This document shows positions 24,201 to 34,699 of a stretch of 64,000 nt of DNA, one piece after another (the first letter of the stretch is position 1; every line of letters begins with the position of its first letter). This DNA is from Nymphaea colorata (taxonomy: Eukaryota > Streptophyta > Magnoliopsida > Nymphaeales > Nymphaeaceae): positions 16,463,934 to 16,527,933 of the forward strand of contig NC_045138.2 in NCBI RefSeq assembly GCF_008831285.2, given 5' to 3'. The notes below the pieces were generated by a model that was not told the origin of the DNA, ran no database searches, and was given only the letters and a program-made list of their open reading frames with translations. Made by a program: the position numbers and the translations under genes.

Positions 24201-26077
24201 GGAAAAAAACTGTGTAACTCCACTGGTTAATCACAGGCTACTGGGTTTTCTGTCACTAATGAGGACTTAAGGATAGTTCCATGGAGAAAAAAATTATGTG
24301 AAACCAAAGCCCTCCACAATGTTGAGCATAATTCCAAAAATTTCAGGAACATCAATTTTGTCCCAGTGTTGCTCCCACACATCATTTCTTCCAAATGTAC
24401 AATGTATGACTTTTTCCCAAGTTGATAGCATATTGGATGAAGAAACATGCACTAGAATGAGCCACTGCTTGGTTCTGCCACACACCAACGACAGCAAGCA
24501 CACCGAGAATACTGATCTGCAGTTGATTCTTCAATCACGTTGCTATCAGTATACTCCAAGGGGAAGGGGAAAAAATAGATTACTCATGATGAGACTTTTA
24601 GTTTGTCAAAATTATTGCTTCATAATTGAAGACTTCGGTTCTAAAGAAACACTTGGACATGTTCTATGACACAAATAGCACCTTACATTGCGTGCCACAA
24701 AAACAACAGTGGAGATCAAGATCTAGCAACTCTAGAGGAGTTCCAAGTCTGGCCAAACAGTCATGGCACCATAATGCTCAGACCAGGGACTTGTAAAAGG
24801 CAAATTAAGCCCTAAATAGCGGAACACAAATTTCTTGACGTGTCAACCATTCATTATACAATAAAAACACTTTCAATATTATATCTGCAGTCTTCGCAAG
24901 TTGTTCCTAATATGTAAATTCTCAAAACAGATGAAACAAATTTCCTCGGGAAACTGCAAGATAATAGATCAGCAGAAAGACTGATTCTGTGGAGCATAAC
25001 CTATCCACCCCAAAAATATGATCGGTCAAATTACACTAGCAGTTGCATACTCTGATATATTGAAGACTACTGGACAGCAACATCTTCCACCGGATTAATC
25101 AGCCACTGCCAGATATAACCAACCAAAAAGACCATCTGGTAGATGTATCCAGTCCATAGATCTCTCCCTTTTTACAACTTACTATTCAGATTGATTGTGG
25201 TGGCTGTACTCAAAATCTTCAAACAAACTACATCACCGAAACATATCCTAAAACAAGAGCGTTAGTTGCTGCTTTCTTCAGAATGCTGATCTCTGACACG
25301 ATTAAACACAAAAGCATACACTAGAAGATGCCTGCGCCGGCACACTGGAGAAGTCCATGCCTGAAAGAAAAACTAACGCCAACACCAACCTAACAATCTC
25401 CGCAAAAACATGTACAAATCAACAACAAAATCCTCATAAAACCACTCTCATCGCGAGATGCACCAAGTCGAATGGTCAAACACAACAGACAATAAATATA
25501 CAATCTGATCAGAGAACCTCTGCTCTGTGGTGCCATTTCTGATACTCCCCAAGATGCTTAAACCTGGCAGATCCACGGAGAAGAACTACACGCATAGCAG
25601 AACAGGCACAAGAAAAGGTCGTGCAAGCAACCGGAAAGCATGCTCTCCCAGCATACCAACCAACTAATCAAACCTCATGGAAGCGTTCCAGAGTTCCCAA
25701 AATCCACAACTCCAAAAAGGAAAAAAAATAAGTTATTAATCCGTACAAACAAGATAAAGGGGAAAAAGAAAGACAGCAACCGCAAACCCTAACCCTAGAA
25801 CAAACACTCATTTTTTAAATCTAAAAAGAAATCAAGTTACTAACCGTGGAAACTCGGAGACGGGAGAATTCCCCGACTAAGATGAACATGGGAACGCTAA
25901 TAAAAGAAAAGAATCCTGAGAAAATGAAAAGAGACCGAACAACAGAAACCCTAACCCCAACCACACCTGAGCGTCAAGAACCTTGCCGAACCGGCTAAAG
26001 GTGTCAGCAAGCTGTCGATCCGTGGTCTCCCACGCCAAACCGCCCACGAAGATGCGGGCGTCCTCCTTTCCCGCCAT
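21206..26077 (-). CDS. RZ1: RZ-1-type glycine-rich RNA-binding protein (RRM + CCHC zinc knuckle)
   Basis: Nuclear RNA-binding protein of the plant RZ-1B/RZ-1C type, known in Arabidopsis for roles in pre-mRNA splicing and transcript control. Coding exons: 25967-26077 (37 codons, from [17 protein letters not shown]) and 21206-21952. They join across a GT-AG intron at AQ|VMLERG to give 285 aa. The RRM spans about residues 8-82, with RNP2 IFVGGL at 9-14 and RNP1 RGFGFVTF at 48-55. A glycine-rich linker follows (92-117), then a CCHC knuckle C126-C129-H134-C139 within [14 protein letters not shown]. The tail is rich in D, R, Y and G, ends FEDRY, and resembles RZ-1B/C rather than the short RZ-1A. 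The split within the RRM between RNP2 and RNP1 is usual for plant glycine-rich RRM proteins. Long overlapping open frames in this exon are shadows of its biased codons. Confidence 0.95.
21953..25966 (-). other. 4-kb intron inside the RZ-1 RRM
   Basis: A single 4,014-bp intron separates RNP2 from RNP1. It is AT-rich and contains an (AAT)n run at 23470-23494 and a GA run near 22203-22218. No nested gene was recognised on either strand; the open frames present (maximum 123 codons, 24298-24669, plus) show no domain. Confidence 0.8.
23470..23494 (+). repeat. (AAT)n microsatellite
   Basis: About eight AAT units inside the RZ-1 intron. Confidence 0.9.
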
Positions 26078-26129
26078 CCTTCTTCCCCGTTCCGGTTAAA
26101 CTATGACCAAAAGAAAGAAGAATAAAAAA

Positions 26130-26420
26130 AATTTAGGGTTTTAGGCTTCCAGAATGAAAATGAAGAAATAACAACGAAGGACTCGATGAAACACCAAAAA
26201 CCCTAGAAAACAACAGAACCTGCAGATCAAGGAACAAGGGGGAAGGGGAAAGTGGGAAAGAGGTAAAGAGGAAGACTACGCGCTCACTCACGGTATTTGA
26301 ATAACAGGGACAAAGCCTTCAACCTTCGCCTCTCTCTCCCCTCCCCTCTCGACTCGAGCGTCGTCCTCTTCCTCCCGGCAAAATGCGGGAAATCATCGCC
26401 CCCAATTTAAAACCCTAGCG
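26130..26420 (-). promoter_or_regulatory. RZ-1 5' flank with telo-box motifs
   Basis: Upstream of the RZ-1 ATG, TAGGGTTT (26137-26144) and AAACCCTAG (near 26200 and 26411) occur, together with a CT-rich stretch at about 26315-26375. Telo-boxes (AAACCCTA) are frequent upstream of plant genes for ribosome and RNA metabolism. Leader introns may be present but cannot be placed. Confidence 0.4.
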
Positions 26421-26614
26421 ACTGTGCTTCCATGGATCGGTTTCGTACCGATAAATTAACCCGAACCGAAATTTTTTGTTTGTGAGTACGAACTGGTACC
26501 ACACTCAAATCGGAGACGCGTCCCTCCTTCCCTACCCTGACCCGAATATTCGCCGAATATCCACGTACCGGTACGCCGGTTCGACAATACCGGTATGGCG
26601 GTACGGGCCGGTAC

Positions 26615-26651
26615 GTTTGGATCTGGTTTCGGGTCGAAACCAGATCCAAAC
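26615..26651. repeat. Perfect 16-bp inverted repeat with 5-nt loop
   Basis: GTTTGGATCTGGTTTC (26615-26630), loop GGGTC, then its exact reverse complement (26636-26651). It would form a strong hairpin or cruciform between the divergent RZ-1 and NOP10 genes. Confidence 0.95.
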
Positions 26652-26702
26652 CATATCATAAAAACCTAAAACCTAAAATCGCACGGGCCGACCTTCCTCT
26701 TT

Positions 26703-26742
26703 CGTCTCGACTTTGTTCCTTCCGTCTCGACTTTGTTCCTTC
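26703..26742 (+). repeat. Perfect 20-bp tandem duplication
   Basis: CGTCTCGACTTTGTTCCTTC occurs twice back to back. Confidence 0.95.
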
Positions 26743-27230
26743 CTTCCCTCGGTGGTGAGTTCTTGCAGCAACCTTGGGTAGCGGCGGCGGACGGCGGCTG
26801 GCGAGTGGCGACGGACGGTAGACGGAGGCTTCAGACGGTGGACGGCGGCGGCAGTGTTTAGGGTTTTGTCTCTTAATGCCCGATTTTGTGATTAAATAGT
26901 AAATACACGTTTTGGCTTCTCGATCTGTGATTTTCTCTCTTGATATATAGTTTCATTTGCCGTTATTCTTTTCATTGATTGCATTAATGCCCGATTCTGT
27001 CTCTTGATGCCCGATTCGTTCTTCGTTGTTTTGGGAACATTTTATTTTTTATTTTAATAACTTAGGAGATTGTCTACTGTGATGATAGCATTTGGTTTTA
27101 TCAAATTTTTGAATTAAAAATATATAATAATATATAATATTCGCCGTACCGCCGTATCAAGAACACCGTACCAGTACCCGCACCCGTACCGGTACCATTG
27201 TGAATTCTTCGTCCTTTCCATCAGAAGCAG

Positions 27231-27246
27231 TAGGGTTTTAGGGTTT
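27231..27246 (+). promoter_or_regulatory. Double telo-box upstream of NOP10
   Basis: TAGGGTTT at 27231-27238 is followed directly by another TAGGGTTT at 27239-27246. Telo-boxes near transcription starts are typical of plant ribosome-biogenesis and translation genes, which fits NOP10. Confidence 0.55.
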
Positions 27247-27733
27247 TGCGAGTGGTCATCGTCCGGCTACTGTCGGTCAGCTCTCTATCTCTCAGAAACT
27301 CTCGTGTGCGGTTCTTCTTTGTATTTGTTTTGACTATTATTGGTTATTATTGGTGTTGATCTCCTCAGACCTGATAGAAATAGGAGATCTTAGTGTTCCC
27401 GCTTTGTCTTGGTGAATTAGTAGGATTGCAAAGGTAATAAAAATAGTTATCCAGTAAGGGTGATATTTATGCGGCATCTTCTATTCACTAATGAATTTTC
27501 CCACTTCGCTCTTCACTGATCGAGGAGCAAAAATCATGAGGCTAAACCCTTAAATAGTTTTTATTCTTTTGATAGTCTTGGAATAGAAATGTATTATAGC
27601 GGAAGGGTGGTTTGCTATTTCTTGCTGGTTCAACTTGTTATGTCTTCAGATTAGTTTTACGAGTTATGCATGTTGTATGAGTTCTAAATGATTGCTTCTG
27701 TCTAATTGTTTGGCAGCTCAAGGTCGTTTAGCC

Positions 27734-29724
27734 ATGTATCTTCAATACTACATAAACGAGAACGGTGATAAAGTTTATACGGTTAAGGTACTATTTTGTT
27801 CTTGCATTATGAGGTTTTGCTACGGAAACGAGATTTTTATATCTGTTGATATCCATTGCTCCAGTAACATCATGATCATCTCCCAACAGAAAAGTTTGGG
27901 TACTTGCTAAATGTTATTATATCTGTGTCGGTATATTTATATTTAGTTGTAACTATTTTAGATCTATTTCATTGTATGCATTGTACTGCTAGATTTGCCT
28001 AATCATATAATCCTGAACGCTTGATTCCACAGTGATGGTACAGTAACCAAACGTTATCATCGTCTAGATTCAACATAAAGCTCCATCGACTTTCTGTGGC
28101 CACATCGTATTTGTGGTTCATATCTATTTCCATCCACAGATAGAAACACAAGTAGAAACCTCATATAATCAATGATGTATCAGTCCGTAAGGAAGTCCCT
28201 TATTCTGGTTGTCTATGGAAGATCGGCAGTCCTTTGAATGTTTCAGAGATGGCATGTAATATAGGTCATAGGTGCAGATGCTTGGGTAGGTTTGTGTTTT
28301 AAAATAACAAAAAGTAATTGCAGCACTATTGAGTTACTTTAAATTGAGTTCACATTGCTGGTTCAATATTTTGAACACCCAGAATCGTATTGCAGCAACA
28401 TACAAGACACTGATTTGTTTTCTGGGATTTGCATGTGTTATATCAGGGTCTCAGAAACTGCACCTAAGATATTTGAACTTTGTAGGAACTAGGAATTACC
28501 TTTATCGCCATTTAAAGTTGCAAAGATGGCTAGTATTGGCCTGTATATTGTGTCTTCCTTACAGATTCAAAATACTGGCTTATTTTTTTCTCCAGCCATC
28601 TGAGATGTCTCAGATATGCTATTTAACCTATTTTATGGTTTAATATGTTGAGTAGTGTTTCATAGTCCTTTTTGTTTTTAAGAGCGCATGTCAATTCGCT
28701 AACCATGGTTTCCTTTATTATTCTGTAGAAAGAATCACCATTAGGAAAGGTAACAGAGTCTGCTCATCCAGGTAAAGCTCATCTCCACAATTTCTGATTG
28801 TCAATTTTTCACATCATATTAATAATAGTGGTGTTTGCTCACTCACCTTATGTTTCTGTGGAATCATTGACATATATATATATGGTATGAATGAATTGAA
28901 TTTGTGAATATATATATGCATGTGTTATGATATGAAACTGCAACAATTACTGTAGTATAATATTTGTTTGCATGGATACACTCATTAAAGACAAAACTGA
29001 CAGTTTGAGGTACAGCAAAATCTGGTTGTTTGTTAATTACATATGTTAAATGTGTATCCTATCACAAAAACATGAAAGTGGACATGTGACTTGGCATGAA
29101 CATGAAAGTTGATTTTGTCAAGCTCCAACAAAGATTTCATTTGTTGCATGAAGTTGTCACGTTAGGTGGTGGTGCACCCCTTGTTGCCTGAAGTTGACTC
29201 TGAACATGTGCACCATGCATAAGTTGTATTGATTCTCAAAATCTGACGCTTCGAGCTTTGCCTATGTGAATTTTGGTATAACTTCTTAGCCATGTCAACG
29301 TTAGCTGAGAAACTAAAAAATAAAAATTGTTTCTGATTAGCACCATGGTTGAGGTGGTGGTGGAATTTGAAAGCTAAAATACTTTAGTAAATAGTAACAA
29401 GACTGCTAGGCATCTTGTTTCTAGTTGCTGATCGAAAGTTATAATGCCATCAATGGGTTGGTGAATTCTGAACCATTCATGGTGGTGTGGTTAAAAGTTT
29501 GAGGCTTGACATTGTCTTTGTGCTCCAATAATTCTTGCTTTTGTTTTAGGAACTAGGATTTTGGTTTCCTTAGTTGCCCTTCTGATATTATGAATGGCTA
29601 ATATCTGTTTGTTCACTTTCTTTCAGCTCGCTTTTCCCCAGATGACAAATACTCGAGGCAGAGAGTCATGCTGAAGAAGCGGTTTCACTTGCTTCCAACA
29701 CAGCAAGCTCCCCCTAAATACTGA
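27734..29724 (+). CDS. NOP10: NOP10, H/ACA snoRNP subunit 3
   Basis: Small core protein of H/ACA ribonucleoproteins. With dyskerin/CBF5, NHP2 and GAR1 it guides pseudouridylation of rRNA and snRNA in the nucleolus and Cajal bodies. Coding exons: 27734-27787, 28729-28771 and 29627-29724, total 64 aa plus stop, the standard size of the family. It starts [18 protein letters not shown] and continues [20 protein letters not shown], with [10 protein letters not shown] near the C-terminus, all hallmarks of NOP10. The first coding exon begins at 27717 after a TTTGGCAG acceptor, so there is an upstream non-coding exon, probably around 27230-27300. Plant NOP10 has no zinc ribbon, unlike the archaeal form, and none is seen here. 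Confidence 0.98.
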
Positions 29725-31739
29725 GAGATTATTGTCATGGAGTAGATTGTAATCCTTTATCTAGGATACAGTTTAGGATGTGCTAGTTTGGTATGACGGG
29801 ATGCCTGTTACTGTTAGTCAGTGGCAGCCTCCTGTAGGATTATAAACAATGGAAGCGACATTTGGTTGATGAACGGCAATACTCCTTCCTCTTTTGTTAA
29901 TGCAAATCTTTGGTGGATCGTTGTTCTGTTTGACTTGTTTATAGCTAGCTTGCCATTGAATCCCACATGCTGATGGATTGCTGATTATACAAGGCTGAGC
30001 TAGTGCTGGAAGAGAGGATATGAGAGGGTGATGAGAAGGCAAGATCTATTCGAGGGGTCGATATGTTTCCATAACATTCTTAGGGGATGTTTGGCAACAA
30101 TAACATGTTGTTGCTGTTCTATGAACTTGTCCCAAAAAATTGTGGTAGATCCATGAAACACTGGGTGGCAACATTTATGAATTTATCATATTCTTTGAGA
30201 TGGATTGATAGGATGGTAATAACTTATTGAGTTATTGTTACCAAACAACCCCTTAAAGATTTGAGCAAGTCAGAGCTACGCTGTGCTTTTGAGCTTAGTG
30301 ATATTTAGCATTTTTTACTTGTTACTCAATGATTCGTGCTCCAGTTAGTGACATACTTTTTGGTGCTCATTTCAAGTAAAAGGCCACTTATCTGACCTTG
30401 ATTGAAAGGATACGTCTAAACGCACAGGATTTGCAACATGGGCCTAGTTAATGAGCTACAAGTTAACAAGCGCCTAACTATGAAGTGCTCATCTGGTTTT
30501 CCTTAAGTTGGAGATCTAGGAATAGACTAATATTTGGCAGGCTATATCGTGACCTTTACTCGCAAAAGCTCAATGATTCATGTTCTTCTCTATAGGTTTC
30601 CCTGTCTCTATAGTTGGAGAGAGTTGTTTGAAGGTGAAGAGCTTGGTCACCGTCTAAGCTGGAATTTAATGGTAAGAGTTGGTTTATAAAGGTTGTCAAG
30701 ATGAACTTAGTTCAAGCGCTCGATTCTCTGTTTTTGTCGCGTGGATATTGTTTGCTTGCGAACTTCAAACTTTACCATACCAAATGAGAATTTTTAGCGC
30801 GAGTTTTTAGATGGCACTTGTTCTCAGACGTGTATACTTCATTCCTCGAAGGGTAGCGGCTTGTCCAACGCCGTTGGGGTAGATAAAATTCACATTGAAT
30901 TGTGTTGCACTGCAGCTTCCATCAAATCCAATTCTATTTCAATGAAAAAATGTATTTGCATTTAATGGGTCGATCTGATCCCTTGCTCGGGCTATCCTTT
31001 CGAATCCCAGTGTTTCTTTTTTCTTTTGAATCGGGCTTTATTAACATCAATACTTAGTTAAAAGTGTTCCTTTATATTGTTTAACTTATATACTTGTTAT
31101 TTTCTTTTTCTTATTATGTTTATTAATATTATATGTTTCACTAATTTGATCATGAAAGTTGCGTTTCAAATTCCTCGAGGTTTACGCCTCCTCTCATGAG
31201 AAGCTCAGTGCGTCGCTTCACTCCGACGGCTCAACCTCTAAAAGGTTGGAGACATGAGCTATTGACATATGGTCATAAGCAATTTTAAGATGGAGTCATT
31301 ACTAGTAAACGTTAAAATTGCATATGTAGAATTCTGTGAATCTGGGATATTCTTAGATGTAACAAACATTTTGAGACAGAATACTTTGACATGTTCTGTA
31401 ACACGTGTGGTATTTTACATCGTTTGGTATCTAAGGGGGCAAAAAGGAAAGTTATTAGAATCCATCCGAATACTTTTAAATTTCGGATTTTGAGCTTGTT
31501 GAATCAATTTTAGTAAACATCATGTTGGATTATGTTCCGAAATTCGGGTCTAACTGTGTCTGATCCAATCAAGTCATGCATCGGTACCGCACTCCGATCG
31601 GTTGCAGATCAAGACCGTTCATATCCAAATCTCCAATGGACTCCGAATCCAACTCGCTCTTCAGTCTCTCGGCGGGCTTCGTCTTCCTCTGCGTGAGAGG
31701 GAGAGAGGGAGAGAGAGAGAAAGAGGGAGAGAGAGCGAG
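29725..31739. other. NOP10 3' flank and intergenic spacer
   Basis: The first 150-300 bp are probably NOP10 3' UTR. Apart from the MITE at 30082-30253 and a GA run (31699-31739) leading into the ATP10 start, no gene or known element was recognised. Confidence 0.5.
30082..30253. mobile_element. hAT-type MITE (~172 bp)
   Basis: The left end AGGGGATGTTTGGCAACAAT and the reverse complement of the right end (AGGGGTTGTTTGGTAACAAT) agree over 23 bp with two mismatches, the usual GTTTGG-type terminus of plant hAT MITEs. Putative 8-bp flanks one base further out (AACATTCT and AAGATTTG) agree at only five positions, so the target duplication is decayed or absent. Confidence 0.7.
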
Positions 31740-33949
31740 ATGGCAGTCCTTTCTCTGCTAAGGACGTCTACGGGGACCCTTCTTAGATCGATGACGAAGA
31801 GTTCCCACAGGTTCATGCTCCCTTGTATCTCCTCTTCTGTGGACTCCCAGAGTCGCTCCTTTGATATCTACAAGGTACTACTTCTCCCCTCCACAGCAAA
31901 CCATCACGAGTAGCATCATCTTCGAATTACTGATGGCTGCTGCCAATCTATTTTCTTCCTCTGCAGTTTGCCAGCAAAGAAGCCATTCAAAAGGAGCGCG
32001 AGAGGATGTACTCTCTCTCTCTTTCCCCCTGTGATTTCTTTTGCTTTTTGATTCTTTCGTGATCAAGGATTTTGAGAATGAGTTATGGCGAATGTGTCAA
32101 TAGGTCTTTTTTTCGTGCTTCCCTAGTTGATTTGGTGTGGATCATAGCCGAGTCGTCTAAATTACTGAATTCATATTGCAAATGGTCTTTGTTTTTTACA
32201 ACTCTTCTTACCTTTTGACTTCAAAATCGAGGAATAGAAGTTTGATGAGAGTGACCTATTCGGTTAGTGCAGTACTGATGAGATGAACAGAGGTTACTTT
32301 GCTGACATTTCTGAGCTCAAGAAACATGGGGGTAAGGTACATGTGGAATTTTCTTTATTAAAACCTCTATGGCGGATAGTTGGTTTTTGCTCTAGATGCG
32401 TACGGTGAAATTGCATCTTGATTGTTCATTATTGATGGAGTTTCTGTACTGACTACTGGGTGTTCATATCAGAATGATTAGTTTTGAGTTTTTGCTGTTA
32501 TAGTAACGTTTGGGAGACGGCAATGTGATCTGAATTTTGAAAAAAAAAAAATCGGTGTTTTGTTGATGATGTTAATGTTTGATGGAAGTTGACCACCCTT
32601 TCCATTCCAGGGTTTTGGAAGGGCTGCATTCTTCTTCAATCATGAGTATGACTTCCAAGAGCACACACACACAAATGCATGCACGTACATAAGTGCTAAT
32701 TACATTTCTGCCTGTCCTTGTTTGAATGGTTATTCAGAGTCCATATATTTAATTTGCACACCTTTGGCTTGATACATATTCGTCTCTTTGCAGATGGCAA
32801 TGGCAAACAAAACTGTTGTTCCATCGATGGTGGCTAAGAAGTTTCCTTCGTTGGAAGTAGAGCGCTCAGATGGTAGTACGCTTAAGATACCAATCGTCTA
32901 TGCCAGTGGAAGTGAATGCCCAAAGGCATCTTTACTCTGTCTCTCCTTTCGAGCTAGTTCTCAGGTTTGAATATGGTTAATTCCTCCATTCTTTGTACTC
33001 CTGATGCTTGCAAAATATCACTGTTGTCTACATGTGATCACATCCCTGGTTTAATTTATCACTGAAAAAGCAATTCTATCTTCTGTTGTCTATGTAGTTC
33101 TTGTTTATATTGTTTAGTGATTTCATTGTTGTTATTTGTCTTATTTGGTCCTTTTTTCGGTTTTCTTGATAGCCAATGATCGAATCATGGTGTGCACCTT
33201 TTCTTGGTGCTTTTAATGCTTCCAAGGATATTCGTCTCCATGAGGTAATGGAACAACCACCAAAGATTCCTTGCACAAGGAACCCTTTTCTTCATCAAGT
33301 TTGTCTCAGATGTGAAATTACCTGGGTGCATTTGTTTTCTTTTTCTTTTCACTTGATGTTTTTTGCTACTTGTAAGTCGAGTTCACTCTTGGTGGGTGTA
33401 GTACACTGATGCAAGAAGCATAGAACTTGAATTAATTAAATGCAGTTCATTAAATCTGCTAATTTGATGGTCTAATTACATCTATTCACATGATTCATTT
33501 AAGATGTATTATGCATGAACGAACCATGTTGCACTTTACAGGCACAAGTTATTGGGAAGAGTTTTCGGTTCAAAGTTTCTTATCTGTACATGAATCAGCA
33601 GTATGCAAAAGTGCAATCTACTTTCTGAGTTTTGGAAAGTTGATGAACATCAAATGCCTTCAGGAAACATTTCAAGCTGAAAGGAGGTTAATCTAAAATG
33701 TTCAGCTTTTGCCTTTTATTCCCAAAACTTATTGATATGCTGGTGACACCCATCAGCGCTTCACCTGCAGTTCAGCGTCATAAGCATATAAGACTGCTCG
33801 ATGTTCATGTGTGGAGTCTGCACAAAATCAAAGATGCTCGTTTAGCTTTTCATTTTTGCATGTCCAATGCACTAAATAAAAATTTATTTATTTCAAGTGA
33901 GAGCCTATATTTGGTTTTTGAGTAGATAACATGTAAATGCACACACACG

Positions 33950-33997
<48 letters not shown>

Positions 33998-34699
33998 GTA
34001 TATATATAAAATCAGGGGGCCTAGATTAGCTTCTCCATTTTGGTTATCATGCAGAGGTTCTGAATTCTATGGCATTCTGTTTTTACATGTTTATTATTTC
34101 CTTTGACAGTGAGTGGTTCATAGATGTCTTTGCCTTGTCCTCTATTCTGTTTCTGAAAAATTGAACTGATTGGGAACATTACTACTCCACAAGGATGATA
34201 ACCTTGATCACGTGATATGGAGCTTCATGTTTCTTTAGCTTATATATATGTTCTTGGTAATTTTTTTTTTCAAATCTTGCTTACCATCGTTAGTACTTCT
34301 ACATGCAATCAGGTATCTTTTGTAGACTCTTGGCTTTTATCATTGAGTCCTGTAAAAAGGATGCTACTTCGGGTAATGAGGAAGTCCAGCACTGGTGAGG
34401 GAAATCAAGCTCTTAAGAGGGAGATCGTTTATTTTTTTGGGGATCACTATTACTTCAGAAAAGAGCTTCAGATATTAAACCTTCTTACTGGGTATCATTA
34501 TTATCCTCATTGTGTGCTCTCCCCCTCCGTAAATGCAACTATCTGGTTTGATTAACTTCAACATGGATCATTTCTTTGCAGGTATATATTTTTATTAGAC
34601 AGATTTGGCAAGATTAGATGGCAAGGCTTTGGATTGGCCACAAAAGAAGAGGTGTCTTCCCTCTTATCATGCACTTACCAGTTGTTAGAAGAGAAATGA
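31740..34699 (+). CDS. ATP10: ATP10, mitochondrial F1Fo-ATPase assembly factor
   Basis: Assembly factor for the Fo sector of mitochondrial ATP synthase; in yeast Atp10 acts with subunit 6 and the subunit 9 ring. Exons: 31740-31874, 31967-32007, 32273-32336, 32794-32964, 33173-33244, 34313-34491 and 34582-34699. They join in frame to 259 aa. The N-terminus (MAVLSLLRTSTGTLLRSM) is basic, serine/threonine-rich and lacks acidic residues, as expected for a mitochondrial presequence. Family landmarks are EMNRGYFADISELKKHGGK, PSLEVERSDGS and the C-terminal YIFLLDRFGKIRWQGFG with an EE pair after it. The start follows a GA-rich leader. The large intron before exon 6 carries a CA/TA microsatellite. 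Small open frames within introns are not separate genes. Confidence 0.95.
33945..34010 (+). repeat. (CA)n-(TA)n microsatellite in an ATP10 intron
   Basis: A CACACACAC tract (from about 33941) runs into a TA tract ending near 34008, within the intron between the fifth and sixth coding exons. Confidence 0.95.

Larger units (their letters stand above)
26424..27197. mobile_element. Insertion-like segment bounded by GTACCGGTAC-rich ends
   Basis: CGTACCG/GTACCGG-type sequence clusters at both sides (26424-26614 and 27140-27197) around a unique core. The core has a GGCGGCGGAC-rich part (26770-26860) and three copies of ATGCCCGATT (about 26876, 26987, 27008). This looks like a DNA transposon carrying unrelated sequence. 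No clean terminal repeat or target duplication was found. Confidence 0.35.
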
